Assembly: GCA_947846985.1 (NCBI GenBank)
Contig: CANTUZ010000021.1
Location: forward strand, 2,038,711-2,102,710
Direction: 5' to 3'
DNA length: 64,000 nt
Origin: Fratercula arctica
Taxonomy: Eukaryota; Chordata; Aves; Charadriiformes; Alcidae
The position numbers and the translations under genes are program-made. The notes beneath the pieces were generated by a model that did no database searches, was not told the origin of the DNA, and saw only the letters and a list, made by a program, of their open reading frames with translations. Position 1 is the first letter of the stretch. Each line of letters starts with the position of its first letter. Of the stretch, positions 1-10,150 are shown one piece after another.

Positions 1-493
1 ACTGCGTGTGTTGGGAAAATGTATTTTTGCAAAGAAAGGCTGTTCTGTTCTGCCGTGACTCAGGCATGGTGCTGCAGAGCACAAATAGAAGCGATGCAGC
101 GGGGAGAGGATGTTTCCTCGGTAAGGACGGTGACGGCGGGGGCGTGCTGCAGTTTCGTATCCTTGCATGTTAAAGTATAAAATTTTTAGCTTATGCAAAT
201 GTTTCACTTCCTCCTCATATGGCAGCGGTAACTTCACTGATCCCAACACCAGAGATGATACTGTCATAAACTCTTCTGATCTAGTCAACAAGATGCTAGC
301 ATTTACTTGAACGCTATTAATAATCTTAACTGGTGAGGATCGTTATCTGTAAAATGGCATAATATTAGTTACGTCTCATATTTGTAGCGGACGGTTATCA
401 GAACGTACATACGGGATTTGCTCTTCAGATTTTGGATTGAATCATCTTTCGCAGCCTTGACTCAGCTCAGCATGGAGACAGAAGCTGGGCTGG
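1..493. other. Intronic sequence, AT-rich, with an octamer motif
   Basis: There is no coding signal. Positions 160-400 are AT-rich and contain a perfect POU octamer, ATGCAAAT, at 193-200. The block stops abruptly at the CTGCC-rich minisatellite. No function can be assigned. Confidence 0.4.
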
Positions 494-890
494 GTGAGGA
501 GCTGCTGCCTGCCCTGCCTGCAGCCTGCCTCTCCTGCCTGCAGCCTGCCTGCCCTGCCTGCAGTCTCTCTCTCCTGCCTGCAACCTGCCTGCAGTCTGCC
601 TCTGCTGCCTGCAGTCTGCCTCTGCTGCCCGCAGCCTGCCTCTCCTGCCCACAGCCTGCCTCTCCTGCCTGCAGCCTGCCTCTCCTGCCTGCAGCCTGCC
701 TGCCCTGCCTGCAGCCTGCCTGCAGCTTGCTTCTTCTGCCTGCAGTCTGCCCTGCCTGCAGTCTATCTCTCCTGCCTGCAGCCTGCCTGCAGCCTGCCTC
801 TGCTGCCTGCAGTCTCTCTCCTGCCTTACAGTCTGCCTCTCCTGCCTGCCCTGCCTGCAGCTGCCTCTCCTGCCTGCCTCCATCTCCCCT
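494..890. repeat. 20-bp CCTGCCTGCAG-type minisatellite
   Basis: About 400 bp are built from a degenerate 20-bp unit close to TCTCCTGCCTGCAGCCTGCC, with local 10-11-bp half-unit duplications such as CCTGCCTGCAG. The unit is pyrimidine-rich on this strand and lacks stop triplets in most phases. Three units make 60 bp, so any frame reads through as a 20-residue Leu/Pro/Ala/Cys/Ser-rich periodic peptide (Arg/Gln/Gly-rich on the other strand). The open frames of about 160-175 residues here are therefore a product of composition and not genes. Confidence 0.85.
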
Positions 891-3800
891 TTAGCGTTAG
901 CATTACCGCATTTGTCCTTCCTGCCTGTCTGCAGGGAGGTGTTGGTATGTCCAGTGCATTCCACTGCAGTCCTCGCTCTGCTCAGTTTAATTTAGATGAG
1001 TGTGAATTAAGGTACCCTTAAGTATAAAGACAAATTCAAGCTGTGTTGTGGGGTTTTTTAAAAAAACCCCTCAATATTGTAGAATATTTTAATCAGCTTT
1101 ATTAGCTCTGCAAACACAGGACTTCACTCCCTGCCAGTTAAAGCTTGCCAAGGAATATTTTTCTCCGGATAGCCCAGTGGCTCGGATGGCTGCCGCCTGC
1201 CTCAGGAGCGATCCCCATCGCCCTGGCCACCCCAGGAGGGGAGCAGATCCCCAGCATCTCCCAAGGCCGAGGAAAAGCGATGCCTTGCAAGGATCTCCTT
1301 GCAACGCCGCAGCCAGAGCATCTTTTGTTTCAGCCTTTCTAGGAAACAGCTGGAGCAGAGCCAGCGGGGAAGGGATGGGAAGGGGGACCGCAAGCCAGGG
1401 CTGGGAATACAGTTGTGCCCAGGGGCTCCCCCGGCGAAGAGGAGGGGGAAATAGGGGTCCTTTGTACGCCCACCGCCGGACTTGATTGGGGGTCACAGTC
1501 ATTTCAGGGCCAGTGAGGTCCCCTGCACAGGGGGACGGTTACCATGGCTACAGCAGCAGCATCCCAGCCCCTCACTGTCGCACCGCGGCGGTGATTTAAT
1601 GAGTTCGTTACCGAATCTTCAAAAATAATAATAATAATATGAAAATGGCTGGGCGGCAATGGGGCTTCCGAAGCCCCTGGCCAGCAGCGGAGGGGCCGCC
1701 GCTGCCCCATTCTCCGCGCAGAAACCATGCTTGGCTTTGCCGGAGCAGGGATGGGGAGGAGGAGGAGGAGATAACCCACCTGCGTCCCTGTGGGCTGCAA
1801 GGGAGGGCATTTTCTCTTATTTTTAGTGCTTCGGTACGGCGTGCTGGTTAAAAACCCTTAACATGAAAATTACTCAGTGCTCTGAAAACTCCCCCTCATC
1901 ATATGCAGCTGCGGCGAGTTGATGGAGGCTCTTCAGACCATACAGAAATGGGGGAAGAGCCCCAAAAAAAGCCTGTTTCTCACAAGTACTGCGAATTTGG
2001 TTGCTTCTTTTGCCGTGTGTGATTTAACAACAAAAGTCGTCTTGCTTCTCAAACTCCAGCCAAGCTCTAGCCGTGGCTGTAAGTCTGTGCAGCCCCGTAT
2101 GACGTGATATGTAGAGAGTGATTTTCCATACTGAGCCTTACCATGGGGTTAAAGTGTCCTTTCCAATTATTGTAATATTTCTCTCCCTTCTCCTCCTGTA
2201 ATATTTTCTCTCCCTTACCATCCAGAGCTAGAGCAGGGGAGACAAATCTATTTCTGCACCTATAAAGGTTGAATTTTTATAGATAACTGAATGTTTTAAC
2301 ACACAGAGACAATAACGCTATCTTGTTAAAAATAAGCAAACTCCTCCGCCTTAGTTATGTGGCAATTACAGAAAAAAACACGACGACTGGAGCACTCAGC
2401 TGCAATTTAAAAGTAAAATTAAAATTTAGTTCTGTTTGTCTGGTTTGACAAGATTTATTGAAATCTTTCATTATGCGGCAGGTTCAAGAAAACCTCTCTC
2501 CAAAGTACACATACAATTTAGAAAATGAAAGCCTGAAACAGTTTATTATTAGAAGGTGGGTTGGATTCTGTAGGGCTCCTACAAGAACATATATCATCTT
2601 GCGTGGTTTAGATAGTTCTTGTTGACGCTATTAAACTCCTGGCGCACAAACCTATTATTAAAACAGCAATTTAGGCTAAGACGGGATAAATACTTTGAAG
2701 TCTATTTAATGGACTTCTTTCACTTTGGAATTCAATCTCGGTCCGAAGACTAAAAAGTATTTAATTCACCAGTTTTCCCAGCCTCTGGAACGCCGGGGAG
2801 CGTGCGGAGCGGGTCCCTGCGGGGCGGTCCCCTGCCCGTGGCCCCGCAGAGTCACCGCGTCTCGCAGCAGCGGGACCAGCAGGTTGCAGTATAAGAGTAT
2901 TTCTCTTTTGGGCTTCTATTGTAAGCTTCGAAGTGGAAATGTTTTACTTCCTGCGTTGCTTCCATTGCACCTCGCTCTGTGTGATGTTCTTGCTGTGGAA
3001 ATGCGGAGTATTCCCTGCCTCGCCTCCTGTTTACGTCTCCGTGGATGGTCTCACTCAAGAAATAAGTGTGAGCTCTGCGTCCACATCTGTGTTCTGCTAA
3101 TGTCTACTAAGGGGAAATTGCTGCTTAGATATAAATTGAAATCTATTTTTGTACAGTCCGTATTAGTTTTTTGTCCTGTCTTTTTTTTTTCCCGCTGTTC
3201 ATGCTACCATGTCTGCCTGCATTGTTTTCACATCCTATGGCAGATACATCCATGCTTTTCAGACCTGACGAAACACTATGTTTTCCCTCGTTGATTTTCT
3301 CTGTCCCTGCAATTAAAGTGGCGTGTTTGATTTGACCTGCGAGTAAAACTATGTGCCGAGATGAAAGCGGGCGGCGTGTTTGTCGGAAGAGCAGCGATGC
3401 ACCTACGGATGCCTCATCATTCCTCTCTGAAACAATTGCAGGTGCAAGTCTGAGCACGTCACGTGCCGGCGTGGTGAGAGACGGTACAGGTAGTGCTGGT
3501 CGGACTGGGCTGCCTAAAGAAATAGCCCCAGTAGCCTTTCGGATAGTCCAGTGCCAAGGAACATCTCTTGGTGGAACACGCTTCCCCAGCAAACTTGCCT
3601 GTGCTGTCTGAGGTTATGCCAAATTCTCTTTTTTTGATTTTTTTCCTCCTCTTTTGGACAGTGCTCAAGTTATCCCCCAGCGCCGTCAGCTCATTGTTGT
3701 GCCCCGGTTTGAATTTTGGTTGGGCTGCACCCGTGTGCTCCAGCTGGTTTGGAGCATCCTCCTGGCGCGGCAGGGGGTTTCTCTGCCCCCCCACCTCTGC

Positions 3801-5398
3801 CCCAGCACCCCGGGACCTTCCCGAGACACCCAGCGTGGGCTGAGCCGTAGGGGCTGACCCTGAGCGACACCAGGACTCACCCCATCGCGTTTCAGAGCAA
3901 AGCGACCCCTTTGAGTCAACCCCCAAAATGAAGATTTTGAGAGATCAGTGGCCAAAATCTGCCTGGTTGCCTGCCAGGGGCTGTTTTGAATAGAGTTAGA
4001 GCTTAAGAACACACAGTAGATTGTTGTGCGTTGGGGATTTAGGCATTTGCTTAGCAATATCTTGCATGAATATGTAAAAAAGACCAAATGTTCATTTGTT
4101 GCTGCAAACCAAAGGTCAGCTGGTCAAAACAGGGTCTTGAACTTCCCGGAGGAAGTCTGCTCGCACTCCCCCCTTCCCCAAAATGCCACACGTGGGAGCT
4201 GGGGAACTTCGGTGCTCAGAGCTAATATCAGCCAGGCAGGTAAGAAAAAACTGAAATTTATTTCATATCGTTGTTTTTAAATTTCTGCTGGAAAGAAAAA
4301 TAGCCTGTTTCGTGTGTACACAAAAGCACCCGCAGGATCCCCCCCTTGAGTTTGATTTGGCAGCGTTGGCTTTGCCACGTGGCACGGATGGAGGTCTGAT
4401 GTTTTCTTTTCCTCTTCCCTTGTGAAACGGAACCCACGTGGACCATCACGGACACCCTCAGGGTAATCCCACAGCGAGCTGCCGCCGCCATGGTCAACAC
4501 TGATAGAACCACTTTGGCTTTGGAATTTGAGCCGGTTGTTGGAACTGAGGCATAATATGGCATATAGGTTCTCTGCATTAATATAAATTGTCAGCATGAA
4601 ACAAAAAGATGGGATAATGTAGAATCCCCCTTTATAATCCCCCAGCACTAGGAAAGGCATGTCGGGGAAATGGGTTCTTCTCTCCAGCGTCTACGCACAT
4701 TCTTAGTGAACTTACATCTTTGGGGTAATATAAAGTGCAATAGAGCAAGACTTGCAGGTGGAGCCGTGAGCTTGGCGAGCTGTTCCTGACAGCGCAATCG
4801 GTGCAGCTTTTGTGGTATAGAAACTTCCCAGCAAATTCGGAGCGAGAAGAAAAAAACAAACCATCTGGCCGTGGATGGCATGAGGTCTGGGGGCTTTGGT
4901 TCCTCTCGCTGCTGCTCTTTTCAAACAAATGTTAGTGCTCTGAATATTAGACTTGTAGTGTTTCCGCTGTGAGTTATTCCTTCAGCATCCTGACCCTGAA
5001 AATAGAAATGTGCTGGGGCCACCTGGGAAAGGGCTGGGTTGGAGAAGCGTTTGCTGTAAGCTTGGCTGTGAAGACACGTGGTGGAAAAGCCTCTCCAGAC
5101 TCCTTGGCCTCCAGAGCTACAACCGGGGACTCCTGGGCTGCTTCAGGACTCAGCTTTCTCATTTCAATTTTCAGCTAAATTCTTTTCTTTGGAGTTATCG
5201 ACTTATTAACCAGATTTCTTCTACATATAAAAATCAAAAGAAAATGCGAGGCGGCCCCGTAGCCAGCAAAGCTGTGCATCAGCAGCAGGAGAGCGCAGCT
5301 GAGTCCCCTCCCCATCGCAGGGTCCAGGCACTGAGACGTTGTGGCTGCCCCACCATGGGAATTGTTTCACAGCTGGCTTTTGGGTGGTATCTGCACTG
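891..5398. other. Intronic sequence of MYO1D without recognised genes
   Basis: The stretch mixes GC-rich segments (1140-1500, 3700-3860) with AT-rich ones (2150-2750, 3110-3300). Its open frames, the longest 189 codons at 2725-3294, have no recognisable domains, start context or homology. The AT-rich part at 2150-2750 lacks repeat character and reads like possible conserved non-coding sequence, but conservation cannot be tested here. Confidence 0.5.
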
Positions 5399-5640
5399 AA
5401 TCCCAGCCTGGCCGGGGCTGGAGGGCCCTCTGGAGCTCATCCCGTCCCACCCCCTGCCAGAGCAGGGGCACCCACAGCAGGTGGCACAGGAACGCGTCCA
5501 GGCGGGGTTGGAATGTCTCCAGAGACGGAGACTCCACCACCTCTCTGGGCAGCCTGGGCCAGGGCTCTGCCACCCTCACAGCAAAGAAGTTCCTCCTCCT
5601 GTTGAGATGGAACTTCCTATGTTCCAGCAGGGAAAGTCTG
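5399..5640 (-). mobile_element. CR1 LINE 3' fragment
   Basis: The block from the CCGGGGCTGGAGGGCCCTC region through the GTTGAGATGGAACTTCC segment is the reverse complement of a CR1 3' region. It closely matches a second copy at 51974-52409, with few differences over about 220 bp, but stops at about 5640 where that copy continues. It is 5'-truncated, as usual for CR1, and has no coding capacity. Confidence 0.85.
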
Positions 5641-8092
5641 CTCCTGTTCTGCTTCAAGAAGAGCCACGCTGAGATAATGAAGACTTCTGGAGGTCCTGCC
5701 CCTGGTTATGGTGCCCTGACGTTGGGTTCAAGGACGCTGCTGGTGTCTCACGGCGCGGGGTGACCTTCACATTTGGGTATTGAGGAACCGTGAGGTGATT
5801 CAGAGAGTGCAGGCACCAAGGTCACGGACTGGGAAACAAAAACTTCCCTCTTTCAAGCAAAGCCTTTCAGCTTAGTTGGCCTCAGTGAATGTTCTCTGCG
5901 GAAGCTTTTGCTCCTTCTAAAGCTAAAGCACAGATAATGCCCTTAGAAACCAGCGTAACGCTTCCTGACTCATCCCAAGGATGATTTTCCTGGAAACTCT
6001 AAACGTCCTTGAGTCAGGGCTTGTGAAATCAAGAGGGAATCTCTGGGGGCTTTCTGGAGGCAATCCTGATGTGCTCTCCAGGATCGCAGAAGGATGTTAA
6101 GTAGAATTTGCGCCCCATCTCCATGAAACATTGTGCTACGCACAAGGATAAAACCAGAGTGACGCTGCCAACAACTGGGGGAAGTTAAACACAGTATCCC
6201 GTGTGGTACCTTTAGAGAGAGAGAATTCCATGAAGGTGCGTGATTTGGGAAGTCCCTAACAATCTTCCTCAAAGAGAAACGGTGACACGTCGTTTAGAGC
6301 TGTGGTCTCTCCAACTGGCAATCCACCTTCATAGCGTTATGCTCCTGCAACGTAAGGAAGCAAAAAAAGGTCTGACAATATGACCGAGGAAATTCTGTAT
6401 ATTTATGAGAGGGAGGATTGCTAGAGCAGAGCATTTGCTCACAGCAACGAGACTTCACTTCGAGTGGTGGTACTCGCTTCTGCTGTCCATAGGTCAGTGT
6501 AGAAACTGACATGCTGGAAATGTTTTCACAAAAGAGCTACAAAACTGATTTAAAATGCAGAAAAACAGGCTACAGTTGGCACTTGATAAGGTCAATCTAT
6601 CAGTTTGTAGAAGATTAGTTTCAGAGTTGGGTTGATTGTTATCTATGAATACTAGACAAAAACATTTCTCTTCGTGTGTGTAATATTTGGCGCAATTTCT
6701 TTAGGGCTGTTGACACAAAGTCTTGAAATCAGGGGAACAGCCTTGGTCGTGTCTGAAATGAGACATTTTTGTTTCATTTCTCAGTCTTCCGGGCTCAAAA
6801 CCATCCGGTATCACAGTCTGACCCAGGCGCTGGAGGCGCAGAGGGGACAGGGAATGCCGGCCACTCCTGGAGTGGTGATAGCCTTGGGGCTGGACCTCAG
6901 GGCAAAGCTTCAGAAGGATCTTTTCAGGTTGTTCAGATCAGGTCTGCCTACCAGTGTGCTGGGAGGAGGTGACAAAGGAAAGGTCTTTGAAGTTTTCAGG
7001 AGGTGGCCTGACTCTGGAACAGATCAAGCAGAGGCTGGGCACTAGGAAGCCTCCAAGGTCCCAGGAGACCACTGCCATCGGACCTCCAGCAATATTTGTC
7101 ATGTTGGTGGCTCCCTTGCTCTCTGTCCTGATAATCTGCTGGGACAACCTCAGCAATAGGTGCTCTCCTTTCAGCTGAAGAGCCTTTATTTGACAGCAAT
7201 TAACTGCTGTGGTTTCCAGAGCTACTGAACATTTCCATGGGGCTCAGGAGTAGCCATCTTCTTCCACCTGCTCCACCACCACCTCTCTGCAAAGACCTTG
7301 GCATGAAGGTATAAAACCAGCAGAAGAAACTTCCCACCTGGCCAGTACCACACAGAAGCAGGAATGTTTTTCAAGAAGTCAGTCAGAAACCTGGAATTTA
7401 CTCCAAAATATCACATCCAACACCCTTGACAGAGGTCTGGGAAAGGTTTCCTCATCTGAATTTGGCCTGGAGTCCCAATTTGGCCCTGTCAATTCTCTGA
7501 TGATCTGCAGTCTTGATGGGAAGCAATATCGTAGGGGAAAAAACGGCAAGCCGAGGCAGGGTGAGCAAAGCAGTACTGGTGTTACTTACACGGGTGCTGG
7601 AGTCACCAACAATGAGGTTTCTGTGCTGCGCACGAAGAGGAGCCCTGGCCCAGAGGATGACAATAAACTGCTGGTGCACATCACCAGGGAACAGCACAGC
7701 TCCTGTGAAAAGAGAATTTGCCAGCATCCGGGTACCAAAAATCCCCACTTCTCCTTAAACTCTAATATCCTTATTAATATCCTCAAATATTAATCTTATT
7801 AATCTGCTTTTTAGCCAATCGTTAGCTTTCAAAAGGCCTGTGCAGCATTGGCGCTCTGTCTCAAGTGCCATTTGTCACTTGGTCAGGGCTGGCAGGAGCC
7901 CTGGGCACACAACCAGCGCGTGGTGAGGACTTGGCCGCAAAGCTCGGGCACAAGGTCCTGCACTTGGCAGGGCCGGGTGGGATGGGGTCAGGAGGTGGCC
8001 TTGGCCTGCAGGAACGAGAAGAGCACTATCTGCCTGGGGTAAAACCCAGCGAAACTGCGTTACGAAACAGCCCTCTGGTTTGTCTTTAAAAA
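5641..8092. other. Intronic sequence without recognised genes
   Basis: I see no exon, RNA gene or clear mobile element. A stretch near 7860-8050 contains a short match to a CR1-internal phrase (AAGGTCCTGCACTTGG at about 7950), but the flanks do not follow CR1, so I do not call it. Confidence 0.45.
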
Positions 8093-8170
8093 TGGAGCTG
8101 GTGGAGAAGAGCTGTTGGTGGAGAAGAGCTGTTGGTGGAGACGAGCTGTCGGTGGAGAAGAGCTGTCAGC
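8093..8170. repeat. 18-bp tandem repeat, about 4 copies
   Basis: The unit is close to GTGGAGAAGAGCTGTTG and is repeated head to tail about four times with point changes (GACGAG, TGTCGG variants). Because 18 bp is a multiple of three it stays open in frame, giving a periodic peptide with no sign of being a gene. Confidence 0.8.
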
Positions 8171-9149
8171 GCAGAGGCAGGAGCGTAGGGTGGAACAGGA
8201 GATTGATGGAGCTTCAGGTCATCTTTGGAGGACAGGGAGAAAATCATCCTGGGGTTTTTTTCTGGCACCGTGTGAGAGGTTTCAAGTGAGCTGAGCACGA
8301 CCAGAGGGCGAGTTGCTCCATGCTGGTTGACCAACACTCATCAGAATGGCCGGGGTGGAGAATGGGGGGTGGTAGCCCCGTGGTGTGCCTGGCCCCTGCC
8401 CCATCGCTCCTCTCCCTGTCCACCCTCACTCACCTGCCTTTTTGCTATCCACCGCTCCTTTCTCATGCTGTCTAGGAACCACATTTGCTCTTTTCCTCAA
8501 AAAAAACCCCCATCTTTACGTGAGCGTGGTGTTGTCACCTTGAGGGGCGTGAAAACAGACTGACCTGAGGAGCGTCAGAGCCGTGCAGAGGCGCTGGCTT
8601 GGCTTCGTGCCTGCTTTCATTTTGACTTCGTAAAGAAGCTACTGCAGCTAAATTGAGCTGCTGTGGAACCACGAAAGCTCCGCTTTATCGCTTTTCAGAA
8701 TAGATTTTGGTTACGAGCGTAGCTGGCGCTGGGGTTAAACAGCTCCGGCAGCCAGCGAAGGCAGCGGCGCCTGCCCTCCCCTCCCCGCGGCGGCTCTCCG
8801 GCCAAGGCTTTTGTCACCCCGGGAAGGTTAATTTGGCTTTGGATGAGTTTTCCAGTAATTCGGGAGGCAAGAAGTGGAGCAGTTAAATATCGCTGCCTCC
8901 CGGGAAGCCACGGGACGCATCCGTGGGAGCACCGGTGAGGAGGAGGATGGCAGCATCCCTCCTGCTGGCTCGGGAGTGGGTTTGTGATGGGCGGCCGTGG
9001 CTGGGTGAAGCTATCCCAGACCCAAGTGTGAAGCGTCCCCTTAATTCTGTGGAGTTTCTCGCAAAGCAGATGGGTAGAAATTGCACAAATCGACAGGGAG
9101 GAAGCATTGCGCCTTCTCTTTCTGTAGCCAGGGGCGGCATTGGCCATCA
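8171..9149. other. Intronic sequence without recognised genes
   Basis: The sequence is moderately GC-rich and unique-looking. Its open frames overlap on both strands and have no recognisable domain. I see nothing further in it. Confidence 0.45.
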
Positions 9150-10150
9150 ATCACCATCGCAACTTATTCCTCGGCATTTTATTAACAAGAAGCCCATTTA
9201 TGACTTGAAAATGCTTATTCCCAAAATCTGTTCACACTTAAGATTATATAAGGAGGCACACGCTGTATTGCCTTCACATTATCGAAACCCAATGACTCAT
9301 TAAATTTAACCAGAGCAAGTGCTGAACCGGCACGTGCTTTGTTAAAGCCATTTTAATTTCCGACGTGCTGGTTCCCGCTGTGGTTTATGCCCCCAGTTTT
9401 CAAATCTAGGCACCCAAGTGTTAATTTAATTTCTCCTGGCCAGTGGCACAAGGGCAGATGGGCTGGAAGAGTCTATTTTGGGTGTTTAAAAGCCATCTTT
9501 GACCTAAAATAAGTTGGAAGTTTGTTGGAAGATGTTTTTTCTGGACTCTTGATTTACCAAAGGCATTTTAGCCCAAGTGATTAGCATTAACCTTAAGAGT
9601 ATAATGTACTTATTTTGAGCATTTTCTATTTTTCCAAAGTAAAAACAGAAAAGTTAAAAGAATTGCAAAAGATAGGATTTCAGCTGTATTTATTTTAGTC
9701 TGAGTTCAGTTTGTAAATATAACTCGAAAACTGCCAACACTTGTTAATTGTTCTTGTGATTACTTTGTGAGCTGACAGTGATTTTACTAAATCAACTTGT
9801 TGATTTAGTAATCAAACTAATCACAGTACTTCAAAATTCTTTTAATTTAAAGTCACTTTAGGTGCTGTGGAGTTAAGGAATCGTGCTGTAAGCTTATTGT
9901 CAGAGGGGCTTTCTACATACTTGGAATTTAAAAAAACCAGCATTTTGATTTTGGTTTAGTAAAACAGTAGGAAACTGGCAGTAAATCTCTGTGGCAAATT
10001 GGATGCGTTATTCCGGATTTTGAGAACAATTGAAATGGAAAGTATTGACTAGGCATAGGTTTAATTTAGGTTTTAATGATCATTTTTGTATAAGTAGTCT
10101 TTAAAGCCCTCCTACAAAGCAATCAACACTCCGGAGGTAAGATTCAGCCC
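9150..10150. other. AT-rich candidate non-coding regulatory block
   Basis: About 1 kb of low-GC sequence free of CR1 and of long open frames stands out inside a GC-rich intron. It is dense in homeodomain-like cores (TAAT, TGATTTA, TTAATT) and contains a 28-bp palindrome at 9784-9811. Such islands in large introns of developmental loci are often conserved enhancers. That reading is inference, because no alignment was possible. Confidence 0.35.
9784..9811. repeat. Perfect inverted repeat, 13-bp arms with 2-bp spacer
   Basis: The left arm TTACTAAATCAAC (9784-9796) and right arm GTTGATTTAGTAA (9799-9811) are exact reverse complements separated by TT. The arms hold mirrored TGATTTA/TAAATCA cores, as for a paired homeodomain or other dimeric site. 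A single-strand hairpin is equally possible. Confidence 0.9.

Noticed and set aside
418..1021. 158-175-codon frames at the left end, on both strands
   Set aside because: They are translations of the 20-bp minisatellite, with a 20-residue periodic peptide in every frame.
2725..3294. 189-codon + strand frame in the MYO1D intron
   Set aside because: The peptide is Cys/Leu/Phe-rich with no domain, and ends in T-rich sequence translated as Phe/Ser. I see no splice or promoter context.
7865..8089. Possible CR1 piece containing AAGGTCCTGCACTTGG
   Set aside because: Only one short phrase fits CR1, and the sequence before and after does not follow the element.
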